This document shows positions 12,476 through 24,484 of a stretch of DNA of 64,000 nucleotides, in pieces (within the stretch, counting starts at the first letter, position 1; the number at the start of each line of letters is the position of its first letter). The notes beneath the pieces are model-generated. The model worked only from the letters and a program-made list of their open reading frames with translations, was not told the DNA's origin and made no database searches. Origin of the DNA: Chamaea fasciata (Eukaryota; Chordata; Aves; Passeriformes; Sylviidae). The position numbers and the translations under genes were made by a program. Location of the stretch: the NCBI GenBank assembly GCA_029207755.1, contig JARCOQ010000005.1:62693414-62757413 (forward strand), written 5' to 3'.

Positions 12476-15400
12476 ATATAATGTCCCTGGTCTTCACTAC
12501 AGGCTCAGTTTCTTCCCTGTTTCTACTAGGGCATACTAATTATAAAGAGGTCTTAAGCTCTATGTGTAATCTTGCATCTCTTCTCAGATATTTCTTACTC
12601 TTAGGAACTCCAGAAGAATTGCTCTTTTCACTCTCACAGTATCATACATTTCTTTCGTGGCTGGGATAGACTTTCCAGCTCTAGTACTAGGTGAAGGAAA
12701 CAAATCCTAAAAATGAATGTTGTACTTCTGCATTGAAAGGCAGTTTGAAACAGAGAATAAATGCTGGACCATGCTCTGATTTGCAGGATGCCCAGCTAAC
12801 CTGGGCAGCAGCAAAAGTACCCTGTTAACAGCACCAGACCTGGTTCCAGTACAGGGCACTTTCCTTTTTCACTACTGAGTTTCTTTTGGTCCATCAGCAT
12901 TTTTAAGTGCCTTCCTTCCCAGGATGCTGATTTCACCCAGAGCCCACTGTCCGTTCTAAACTTTGCTTGCCATTAGCATTACTGTTCCGCTGATTTCTGG
13001 TTTCCAATTCTTTTCCAGTATCTCAGATGATTCCCTGCCCAACCATCATCACCTGAGTTTCCCCGAGTCAGATCTAATTGCATTGTGATTGCTTGACTAT
13101 TCTTCTCATTCTTCCTCAACAAATACTGAGGCTCCTAATCCCACAGCAATAAGAAAAGAAAGCAAACAAAACCATATTGAACAAAGCTTCTTTTCCAAAG
13201 CTTAGGGACATGCTTGGAGATGTCTCAAGTCCCTTTTCCAGCTTTAAAAACTGCTAGACATAGTCATTATCATCTCAGAGCTTAATCTTTTGTGAAGTTA
13301 TGGAAACTGCTTTTAAAGTTTGCCTTGGCTGTGCTACCCTGCCTCCCTTCCTTTCCTGACCCTTAACATGCACCAGGAGCTGAAGAAGGAGGTGATGATG
13401 AGTGCTGAGGATTGGGAAAATCACCACTGGCTCTTTGCCAGCTGCTTTGCAGAAAGCACTGCCAGCCTCTCCCACCATTCCCCTCTGTCATTGCTTATCC
13501 TCTCTGGTTTTTATAATCTGTGTGACTTTGGAAAAAAAAGTGAGAGATTCCCAGGTACAGTATAGGGTTGATCTTCATTAGAGACCACAGAAAGATGAGC
13601 TGGGGACCCAATCCACCAAAGCACCTGCAACTTGAGTTATATTTGCTGCAGTCTTATGAGTAAAAGACAAAAAGCAAGACTTTATTACAGTCCTCATTTC
13701 TTTTCTACTGTTGGCTGTAAATATTTATCATGTAGCTCAATGCACCCTGTCAGCAAGAAGAGAAAACCAAATAAAGGAAAGGAAGGTTTTATTAATGTCT
13801 CTCTGGTCAGAATGGGTTTATGGTAGTAAAAGGACCCAGACATAGGTCTTGCTTGAGCTAAAAATAAGTTTTTATGTAAGACAGGTGAGAGGAATATTTA
13901 TACAAGTGCAAGTGCAAGGAAAGAGAGATGGAGGGGAGCTCTAGTCATGATTGGGTATATGAAGGTATGGAGAGAAACAGTGACTGGGAAATGCATGCCT
14001 TCTGGGAGAGTGAATTCTTTTTTATAATAGGATAGTTCTATTCTTCTAGGCTTTGAAGCAACTTCCTTTTTTATTTCTTTGTCGAGGCGTCATGTTTGGC
14101 CATTTGGGTGTTGTCTGTCATTCTATCTTAAACAAGATGCATTTTGATGCTGTGGTTTGATGGATCCTGATGAGACTCAGGAGATGACAGCATTGCTTTC
14201 AGCTCTGTCACTGGCCTGCAGGTTGACCTGGGCAAGTCATCTAATCAATCTTTGTCTCATTTACCTGCCTTACAGTGAGACAACTGGGAATAATCTACCC
14301 ATTTTTTAGCTTGTATTGGGTATTCCTTGTAAAAATATTGGATTCAAGCTTGTGTGGAAATAACTAGAGATACGTGGTCACTTATATTCAAATATTTATT
14401 TTAATGTAACTAAGCCAGTAGAGTGACTCCTCTTTGTCCTAATCCCTTGAAGGAAAATTTAAGAATAATCCTGTAGATTATAGAACCACTTGAAAAGGAC
14501 TGTTCCTATGGTGCCTTCAGGGGGTCTCAGTCTTCACTGCCCTGCTCTGTTGAGAATTGGTGGATTGCAAGCATGCAGCTGCATCTTTGACAAGGCACCA
14601 AAACATGGAAACCACCATGGAGCACAGCACAGGGTAGCTCAGAAGTGTCCACACTGCCTCTGACACTCATTCCAATAGGAGTTCTACTTGACCTAATTTT
14701 CTCTGCCTTTTTAACATGAGCACAGCTAATGCCCCTGAATTTTTTCCAATACTTGAACTCAGAGATTTTGTGCAGTGCCCTTGGCATTTCCCAAGCACGC
14801 CAGATGCTGCACAGCTCTGAATGGTTATATTTACATTGTATTTTCATCCTAGACTTGAGCCCTGGGCTTTGGCTTCACACAGTCTGCTATTTTGCCCAAA
14901 CTGATCTCAGCTGTCAGGAAGGGGTCAGATCATGCTGCCTGAATGTGGAAGGAGCCGTACCCTGTACTCTCTCTTCCCTCTCCACCCCATGTTCAGACCC
15001 TATTTGCTGAAGCAGGGCTGATATGAGAGGTTTAGGCTGCCCGTGCAAGAGACAGGACACTCAAGCCTGGACTGAGGCTGGGAATAGGAGACAAATCAGA
15101 GTTCTTATCTCATCTCGCACTGGGTGGCTCTTTTTGGCAGCTGCTTCACAGAAGGGGCCAGTCAAGAACAGGGCCTTTTCCAGACTTGCTCCCATAAGCA
15201 CATTAGCCCTGGAAACATAAACAGAAGGAAGAAGAATGTCTTGGAATTATGTTTTCCTTTCCTTTCCTTGTACCATGTGCCTCTAATACAAGAACAGCCC
15301 ACGTGCTGGGCATCAAATGGAGATGATATGGATCCACATCTCAGCAATTTATCTTTTGCTGGCTTGTTTGAGACTCAAAGTACAAATCTGGCTTTTCATA

Positions 15401-16867
15401 TCTCAGGTACTACTAAATTTGACTCTGAGGAATTGCTACACATTCATAAAGCTTTTTACATAGCCTCAGCTTCAGTGCAGATGGATGTTTTTATTTCTTT
15501 ATTCCTCCCTGTAAAAATGGTAAAGTATGTAGGTGGACACCTAGTCAGACTTCTGGTATGTCTGTCTGAGTTCTGTCCCATTCCTCAAAGGCTTGGCACC
15601 TGCAGAGAAGTAAATGCAGTTTGCTATGCATTTTGTACATAGTCTTAAAGCTATTGGGCAAACAAAAAAAATTAAAACTACACATTACCAAACATGATAT
15701 TTATTTCAGCTGGTGTTATTATGAGAAACCCAGAGCTAAACATTCAAGTTTTAATACTAGAAGCAGCATTTAATCACCTCATTTGTGCAATGACCAACCA
15801 AACACATAGTCCCAATCTTAAAAACTGTTGGAAATGGGAGTGGGTGACAATAGTGTGATTTGCTGGGGATGCCAGCAAAAAGTATGTAATGAAACTAAAG
15901 TCAACAGTTGGTAAAAGATGGTGGCACCAAATGTATGCTCATTCATTGTCTGAATTACCTATCTAGACATGGATCTAAAGTGCCTTGTATAGGCAGCTTC
16001 TCTCCCTCTGCTGCAACAGAGGCCCAGCCAGGGCACAAGGGGAAACTGAAGTTTCACTACCCTCATTTGACAGTCTGTAGCTGATGGCTTTAAACAGTTC
16101 TAAATCCTGTCCTATAAAAAATACTCTTTAAAGTGTGCTTGAGAGTGTGAGGAAACTAAAACTTTGTGGGCTTTTTTTATTATTTTCTGGCTCTTTCCCA
16201 ATGGTAGTTATAGGCACTGAGTGTGTATGCAAGCACACATTCACATGTTTTCCCCTAAAATGAGGAAATAAAAGCTATGTGAAGGTCTCTTGGTACATGA
16301 AAACTGACAAAGTAAAACAAAACTTTAAAAAAATGCATTTAGTAAGAGCAAGGCTGTCTTCATTGCTTACAGCTTGGACCCCAGTGCAACAGGAACTTAA
16401 ATAACTGCTAAAGAATCAGACACAGTTTTGTCTGTTTTGCTACTAGGTCATTTTTAGGGTGCAGGTGGATGGGACAGGGGGTGGCATGTCCTGATCATAG
16501 ATCCCTGGATTTCCTCCACTGAAAATGATTAGTCTGCAGTCCTGGAATGCTGTCTGGACCAAGAACATTGGAGGAGATGGATGTCTCCCTAGCTGTTACC
16601 AGGCTGGTTTTCCTTGTTGTGACCTTTTCCAAACAGATAGCTTCACATTTTGGGCATGGACTGAAGCCTGATCTGAAGAAGGATGGGTCTAGATATATGC
16701 TGAGTGATTTCCCTAGTTAGAGCTGGAACAGCTAGCAGATCACACTCTGTAAAGCAGCAACATCTGAAAAAAGCACCACCTCCTAGATCCTTAAAGTATT
16801 GGTGTTCCAGTGGAAATTTTTTTTTTTTGGTTGAGTTTTCTGACCCAAGAGACATTTTTCAGGGGCA
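12476..16867. other. Non-coding stretch, one long chance frame
   Basis: The longest forward reading frame of the window lies at 15124-15642 (172 codons). It has no start context, signal, domain or repeated motif that I recognise, and one such frame is expected by chance in 64 kb. No transposon was seen. A T12 run at 16817-16828 lies just before the next CR1 element. Confidence 0.55.
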
Positions 16868-17113
16868 CATGTGATAGGACCAAGGGTTATGGTTCCAAAC
16901 TGAAAAAGGGTAGATTTAAATCAGTTATTAGGAAGGAACTCTTTGCTGTGAGGTTGTGGGGCACTGGAACAGGTTTCCCAGAAGAGCTGTGGGTGCCCCA
17001 TCCCTGGAAGTGTTCAAGGCCAGGGTGGACAGGGCTCGGAGCAACCTGTTCTAGTGGTACAGCAGTTGGAACTTGATGGTCCCTTCCAACACAAACTATT
17101 CTCTGGTTCCATG
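16868..17113 (+). mobile_element. CR1 LINE 3' end with frameshifted ORF2 terminus
   Basis: The translation reads DRTKGYGSKLKKGRF and RKELFAV, matching the end of avian CR1 ORF2 (roughly NGFKLKEGRFRLDIRKKFF). The conserved continuation VVRHWNRLPREVV is broken by loss of one base near 16956, so the LEVFKARVDG-like part follows in another frame. The 3' end carries the usual CCCTTCCAACxCAAAC block and a decayed terminal repeat (ATTCTCTGGTTCC). A segment of about 25 bases before that block, present in related copies, is missing. The copy is severely 5'-truncated, like most CR1 insertions, and is inactive. Confidence 0.9.
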
Positions 17114-17300
17114 TTAACTAGTCAGCAGATATCTATGAGCAATTAGACCCCCTGGAACACTTTCCTGAGTCCTTAACACAGGTGGACAACATCCACTTCT
17201 AATTCAGAGAAGACTATACAGATTCTCCCCATGGCCACAATTGAATGGCTTCAGCTGCACAGCTTCCATGGCAAAGCTGCCCCAACCTTAGGCATTTACC

Positions 17301-18128
17301 TGTATCTTGGTTTGAAAGACAGGTGTCTGCTAGGGAGGGCAGGGCCTCCCTTGGAATGGAGAATTCAAAAACCCTCTTTACAAATTATTATAATTTGGAA
17401 AATTAAAGGGGGCTTTCAGGCAGAGGTATGGGGATAGGAATAGCAGTTCTTCACTAGGATGTGTAACCAGGTAAACAAAGAACAACAGCATTGATAATAA
17501 ACGGAACCAGGAACCTCGAGGGGCTTTGTTTCACAAAGCCGGGGGCAGTCTGATCTCGGTGCCCCTGCGGGACTCCGAAAGCACCAACCTGATCGGTGGA
17601 AAATCCCGGGCTGGTGGATGATCAGAAGCTCCGCGGTGGTAGCTGGAAGGGCAGGGATGCCCCGGCGGGGCAGGGCAGTGTGGGGATACAGAGAACCAAA
17701 AAGCCTCAAAGCAGCGCTGAAGAAACGGCGGCGGCGGGACGGGCCGGCCCAGCAGGGCAGGTGGAGGAGCTCAGAATTCCGGGGCACACGAGCAGATAGA
17801 TGATGGTAGATTTTCTCAGGACCGGATTTGGTGGTGACAGTGAACTCCTCCTGCAGCAAGCAGCAGCCTGGCCGTGCTCTCTCCGATGCCGAGAGTGAGA
17901 GAGCGAAGCTGCCCCCGGCCCTGTCCTTTACCTGCCCCCACAACTCGCGTTATCTCCCCCTCTGAGAGAAACTCCCAGAGATACAAAGAAGTGCAGCCAG
18001 GTGCTACAACTCCTCTCCTTTGGCCCTTTCGTTCTGCTTAAGTACCTACAAGTACCCAGTAGTTAGTTTCCTAGCAACTCATGGGAAAAATTCTTTAAGT
18101 AAGAAAGAAACAAATCTAACCCCCAACA
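17301..18128 (-). mobile_element. Putative CpG-rich endogenous-retrovirus LTR
   Basis: On the minus strand the block begins TGTTGGGGGTTAGATTTG and ends CAAACCAAGATACA, giving the TG...CA ends of an LTR. Its left edge (TGTATCTTGGTTTGAAAG) resembles the TGTAGTGGTTTGAAAG edge of the LTR at 33770. From 17510 to 17960 it is GC-rich with roughly thirty CpG dinucleotides, very unlike the AT-rich surroundings. I saw no matching target-site duplication (left flank TTTACC, right flank ATCTGG) and no clear AATAAA on the minus strand. It may therefore be an inter-element recombinant, an older copy or slightly misbounded. The 175-codon minus-strand frame inside it (17416-17943) looks like chance. A unique CpG-island promoter is the main alternative. 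Confidence 0.55.
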
Positions 18129-20160
18129 ATCTGGATGACCAAAGTTGTCCCAAGCTTCTTTCATTAGCAAAGGACAGAGCTAGGTATCTCCAGGCCATGG
18201 TTTGGATATAAGCGGCCTGGACCACAGAGGGCAATGGGTGCAAGCAGCAGTCCTGACTGCAGAACCCAGCAGCTCTTCGGCATCTGCTGACTGATGAATT
18301 TTGGGAGGATAAATCCAGCCCCACCTGTAGATTAGGCCTGAGTTGTGGGCATATTATAATTCTGTGAGGGCACTGCTGTGTAGATTCCCTTTCCTGAGGC
18401 TATTTAACAGAGGTTTCATTATGGAAGGAGATGATACAGGGCCATGTAATTTCAAAGGAGAACAAAGCTTGCTGTAGAGGTGTGAGCAGAATCCTGGAAG
18501 CTATCTGGAGTCAGGCTGATTAGATAACATTTTGCAGACAGTTTTCATTAGAAAAGAAGTCTTTGTATTAAGTTCACTTTTTAGTTTTTGCAAAACCATA
18601 TGAATTTCTGTGGAATTCCCGCAGGAGAAAATATTTTTAAAACCAAAATGGATTTAGGATCCCATTTCAAAATTTCAGTTTGAAACAGGAAAATTGTATC
18701 AGTACTACTTTTCTATGCATTTTTCATATTTCTGTTTTGTGTATGCCTTCTTTCATGAGATCATGTTGAAATGTTCTCATTTTAATTTTTGCACAATAAA
18801 GCCACCTCTTGGATTTTAATGAAGCCGGGATATAATTGAATTCACAAAAAGGGCTAAGACACTCTAATTAGCTCAGTGTGATTGCCCTCAGTTATTGAAA
18901 GCAGGATATTTCAATGACCACTTGCATTCATACTTTTGGCAGAAGGAACAAAGGTTATATGGTCTTAATATAAAATGATTTTTTAAAACCCACATAAAAT
19001 TCAGAATTATTTTTGAAAGCCAGGTGAGAAATACTGGAAGATTAAAAAAAGAACTCTTCTGAAAGTCTGATTTCCACCTTTTTTTCTGGAATTCTACTTC
19101 CATGTTTGAAATTGAGCTTGCTACTAAGTAACCTACAGTAAATTTGGCTTTAATGGTTTAAAATTATGCTAGTCCAGCTGTATTGTTTCTACTGGTTGAG
19201 ATAACCAGCCTCAGAGTCAGGTCCAGTGAACTTAGTGCAAACCCCTAATTGCTTTCCCCAAATGGAAGGTGTAACTAAAGGTGCAAGACTTGAAAAAGAA
19301 GGGTCTGGGACAGGGTCTCTCTAGGATAGGACTTTGCCTCCTGTCCTTCAGAAGCAGTGACTTTCAGCAGGGCAAAATGGCAAATAGCTGGAGGCAGAGC
19401 ATTTTATCTGGTCCTGGATGCTCGCCCACCCCTGCTAGGTAGTCGGCATCCCATAGCATCTGCAGGCAGATCTCATCCTGCCTTTGTCTTAACTCCCTTT
19501 TCTGTAAAGAATGTAAGTAATAATGCAACTACCTACCTCAAAGCAGTGCAGGAATTAATTACTGTTAGTAAAGTCCTTTGAAGATAAGATCTAAGTATTA
19601 TTATTAATAATTTACCTGCAATTTGCTCTGTGCCTTAAAAGACAGAAATAATTTACCATGAAATTATGTGATACTACCTAGGGCTAAATTAAGGTCTTGA
19701 ATAGATGTGAAGGACTTACATTACTGTTAATGTAAACTACTATGTAGAGGTGCCAAAAGGCAGAACTGGGCTTTATGTAAATACCCAGCCAGGACCTCAT
19801 TATATCACACAGAATTAGTACTTATAGGATACAAAGGTCGTAAGAATTATAAGTTACCCATTTCCTGGGATATATACAGAGTTGTAGATCTTTAAAGACG
19901 GCCTCTTCAAGAAAGTAAAAATTACTTAGTATGCATTTAAAGATAATAACACAAAAGACCTGAAGATTTATTAGTCAACGCATGAGGTTTTCCTTGGTTT
20001 CTTCAGACTGACACAATAAACCGTGTTGCATAATTTATCTCCCATTGTTTACCTCATTCATTATCCTAATGAGATACTTAAGCATAATCTCCATCGGAAA
20101 TACTTGCTTTGCCCTAGGAGTGAAGGTTTAAGCTTCAGGGGAATGAGATTCCATGCTGAA
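18129..20160. other. Non-coding stretch, no feature seen
   Basis: The sequence is AT-rich with only short chance frames. No transposon, RNA gene or splice-flanked exon was recognised. Confidence 0.6.
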
Positions 20161-20210
20161 AAGCCAAGAGACCCATGAACAGAAGTGGAAAGACCAAGAG
20201 ACCCATGACA
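20161..20210. repeat. Short tandem duplication, 30-bp period
   Basis: CCAAGAGACCCATGA occurs at 20164-20178 and again at 20194-20208. The flanking bases are also similar, giving a 30-bp unit present about 1.7 times. It is a small local duplication with no evident function. Confidence 0.85.
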
Positions 20211-23200
20211 GCTCCTCCTGTCAGAGGAAGCAAAGGGCAGAGAGCCACATTCTGCCCTGGCATCCTTGGTATTTAGGAGAGAAAATGAAGCAGCTCTGGC
20301 AATGTTCCAGTTCTTCCTGCACCTCAAGAGCAGAAGGATGCTTGCAAGAAGAGCTGTGCAATACTCATGTACTGCTGCTCAGCTACGACCCATGGTGCAG
20401 TACTTGCTTGAAGTCAACTTTCCTTTGTGTGGTAAGTGATGATAAGCCACCAGAAACACTTCTTTAATCTCTCCTTTAAACCTTTTCCAGGGATCAAGAC
20501 ACATTTTACTTCTACAGCTCATAAAGACACACCCAGAGATATCAAAGGGGAGAGAAATATACCCATTTGAATGGAGGATTCTTGGCAGCCATCACAGCCA
20601 TGAGACAAAACAGGTTGATTCTGGTGTCAGTAGAGAATATCTTCTCTCCCAGTCTGAGGACCAGGCTCTGGGTAAATTTTATGCACAGAGCATAGCAAGC
20701 AACATGAGGAAGACTTAGTATTTTCTAATAGATGATAAGCTTTGTCTAAGTTTTCATCATATCTCTGAGATAACATCTTCCTGAAGCCTTATCAAATTTT
20801 TATTGGTTAGCAAAAGATAATACTAATGAGGATGAAATGGCAGGGTTGATGAACTCTAGATGCTGATGAGGCAAAAGTTCAAATAATTTTCCTGTGAGCA
20901 AGTCTTTACAGTGAGAAGTGATGGTGTTGGTGTAACAGCACCACTATGAAGAGCTGGAATGGATACCTTAAAGGTACCATGATGTATCTTCAATACTTGG
21001 TGACAACGGGGTCCTGATTTTTCCTGTCTGGAGACAAAGACAGAGTTATCCTCTCTCATTCTTCACTTAGCAATCCAAAGCAGTGGAAAAACCTTCATTT
21101 TTTTTAGTCTGTGTCTGAGCAACTGAATGATGATGGAGAATTTAGGTCAAGCTAAGCAGATATAGCTTAAGGACCTGACCACTGTTCTTAAACTGTATTT
21201 GCTCCAGTGTTTGGATGTGAGTTTGGGCATGAGTCCCTCTCACAGCAGTACAGTTTATGTGATAGAAGACAACAAAAAAGTGTCATGCCCTCTCCTAAAA
21301 TAATACTATTACAGCTATTTCACAGAGTCATCAGCTATTATTTGCAGAGATTATGAAGCAAGTTTTCTACTACAGAATTAAAAATTGTCATTAATGCCAT
21401 GCTTTGCAGAGCTTTCATAGCTCACCTTTGGGATGTGCACAGATCAAAGTGCTCAGGAGAAAGTTAATTTACAGTTAACAATATTATGTTTGTACATGTT
21501 ATTTGTGCAGTTCCAGTTTTAACCAGGAGACAGCAGTGGTGCTTAAAGCAATCCATGACTTCTTTGTCTGCCTCTCTGAAAGTGTTCTGAGAACTTGAAT
21601 ATCCCCCAGAACACCAACAATGAAGTCTTCTACTTTCACCAGTTCACAGTATGGATGTGAAAATGGACTAACCCAGGAAAATACCCAGCTAATGACAGTA
21701 GGAAATCAGTCCCTGCATTTTTCTGTGTTCTACTGTGTGTAGATATTAAAAATTCATGAGGAAAAGTGATTTGGAAACTTGCCCATAAAAGCTCATTAAA
21801 TATCAAAGATGGACATTTTGTTTCCTCATCTGCATCAGGATGAAACTACTGGCTTTTGGCTCTGCTTCTGGCTGTGACCTAAAGTCCTACCCTGGGCTTA
21901 GGAAACCTTCCTGCCAAAAATTTCACATAGATGCTGATGTTTTTACAATGACAACTTCTGTTTGAACAAACAAGTATTTTTCTGTCAATCCCCATTTTTC
22001 TGCAAAACAGGTAGTTTGAGACAACTCCAAGTATAGAACTTGATGCAGAACATGATCCAGCTTCATTTCATTGTCATCTCTGGTCCTCATTCCTCATCCT
22101 TATTTAATGGTTACAGGCCTTTTTGAATTTGCCAAGATGGTGCAGCTCTCAATTTCTAGAACCATACTCAGAGCTCAGAGATACCACAGGTGTCAATTGT
22201 CTTTGTTGTTTCTCAAATCTACATGCAGCCATTTGGTGATCACACAGGACAGACTTAGGTGCTACCAGTTTGCAGGTATTTCTTCAATTGTTAACACTTA
22301 TGGCTGACTGCACTACCACCCAGGTCAAGTGTTGACTGTATTTTCAAACATGTTGGCTCCAGTAAGACAGGTACTAGTTAATAAAAGGGATTTTTTTTTT
22401 TTGTATTTGTAGCAAATTATAGTAGCAGATGTCACAGGAGTTGAATACACACACCTAAGATTCACCAGTTCAGCTTATACTGTAGGTGTATTTTTAGATG
22501 TCTCTTGTACTAAACTGACCTATACTGGCATTTGTGATTTGTTTTCAGTAATATCTTCCTGGGTAGCAGAATCTGTCCAGTCCTCATGTTCAGTGTACCG
22601 TGGGCTCAGTCCTTCACACTTCCATTACATTGCACTGGATCTCAGCCACCTCATATGTTGAGTTCTTAGCTACAGAGACTGCTGTCAGCCCCTCAGATTG
22701 GCCTCCACCCTTTCCAGAGAATTTCCAGCTCCAATTGAATCAACTGTCTTCTGGTGTTATCTTCAATATAATGGACTCTGGGTGCCAAACACATTTCAGA
22801 CAAAGGAACACAGAAAATCTGTCTGATTTGCAGAGGTCAATAAGTCTCTACATGGTAGTATGTGGCCTACTTTTCAAATGCTAAGTTGATATGGAAGTGA
22901 AAACCAAAGCTTAGACAGATATGAGAAAAAGAAGAATTAAGGCAGCAGAATGAAAAACCCGTTACTCAGACACACAATGCAAAGTCTGAAGGAAGAGAAA
23001 ATGTTCTTTACAAGAGAAAGTGACAGCAAAGTAAAACTGTTCTCAGACACAGATGAAGGACTCTTTGAGGCTTCTCTGTTCCTACGGTACTAACATTTCT
23101 GATGTGTTGAATCTGATTTGCAATTTACTTCCATTATAAACTTCTACTGTCAGCCCTGTGTCCAAACTCAGTCTTCTCAAATGTTTCATTATGTCTCAGT

Positions 23201-24436
23201 CTTTGTTACATTGAAATATTTGCTGTCAGGGACATAACTTCGTTTGTCACTACATGATTGGTATTCATGGCAGCCATCTCTGAAATTGTCTTGAGCAATC
23301 AACCTCATGCAAGCTGTGATATTGGTGAGGCTGGAATTCTCAAGTTGTCCATGGATGCAGGTGTCTTAGGGGCTATTGACATGGGATGAAATAGAAATAG
23401 CAAAGCCTTTCTTGTTCCAGCTGTTTTGCTTGGTGTGGTTGCACTTGTATATTGATTTGATTACACTTTCATAGGTGCAGATATTTCCTCTGGATCCATT
23501 GAAGAGTTGAAAATGGACCTTCCATTATGGAAGAAACATGTTTCTGCATAATACAGATGACACCATGACATCTTTCAAGCAAGGTGACGCTCTGGGGAAC
23601 GTTCATGTTCATATGCTTTGCTCTGATCCTGTTGATTTTCATATAAGGGTAGCTTTTCAGTAATTAGGGTAAAATACTCTCTAGACACATCTGAGCTATT
23701 GTTCACTGACTTAGTGGAGAGGAGCCTTGCTTAAGCTGTAATAACACTACATTTAACAGCACAGTGACAGCAAAGAAAAAGAAATTAAGGAAAAATGAAA
23801 TAACCCCGTAAGTAATTATTAAGCCTGTGGCTTCCTTCATAAGTTGTGCAATTGAAATAAATAGTATTGTGCTGTGACAAAAATGAATGCAAAACAATAT
23901 CCTTGCAGGACCCACAATGAGTCATTTATTGGTTAAATAACCCTGGTTTCTCAAAGGAAGGCTGTGTCTTCTTTAAACAGATGAGTATGACTATTATTAT
24001 TGTGGGGCTGTAATGCTCCTAAAAGCTGTGACTGACATGTTGGAGACTTCTACCCAAGAGAGGTTCTGGGAGTTTGCATTGTTTATTTACAAAGGACACT
24101 AGTATGTGGAACTCTACACAGAAATTTTATGCCAGGGTTTGGCTGATGTTTTAATTTTAAACTTAGAAAATCAAAAGTTTTCAAATTCATCAGGTGAGAA
24201 CAATCCCACTTGTACTGAAATCTAATTCTGGGGAGGAGAAACAAGAAATTATTCATAGCATCTGCTGAGTAAGGATCTTCTAGGTTCCCAGTTCCTTGTC
24301 AGCTCCACTTCTGAGCTGCAATCCGGCATTCCTACAGCCCAGGAGCAATGAAAGTCTAAATGCCTTGTGACAGGCAGGAGGTGGGGAGCTAGGGACTTTG
24401 AAGCGTGTAAACTCAGTATCCCACAGGGTCTGACTC
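20211..24436. other. Non-coding stretch, no gene seen
   Basis: All reading frames are short and unrecognised. There is a T-run near 22390-22402. Nothing else was supported. Confidence 0.6.
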
Positions 24437-24484
24437 TCCTGTCAGGCTGATGAGGGCTTTCCATCCCTCATCAGCCTGACAGGA
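24437..24484. repeat. Perfect inverted repeat, 20-bp stem with 8-nt loop
   Basis: Bases 24437-24456, beginning TCCTGTCAGGCTGATG, are the exact reverse complement of 24465-24484, separated by CTTTCCAT. After one mismatch three further outer pairs form. Twenty perfect pairs this close are very unlikely by chance. It would fold as a strong hairpin in RNA or a cruciform in DNA. The exact identity of the arms suggests recent origin, for instance by template switching, or selection. Confidence 0.9.

Noticed and set aside
15124..15642. A 172-codon forward reading frame
   Set aside because: No recognisable domain, signal, low-complexity pattern or splice context. About one frame of this length is expected by chance in 64 kb of two-strand sequence.
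17416..17943. A 175-codon minus-strand reading frame, the longest in the window
   Set aside because: It lies wholly inside the CpG-rich LTR-like block, where high GC lowers stop-codon frequency. Its translation resembles no protein I know.
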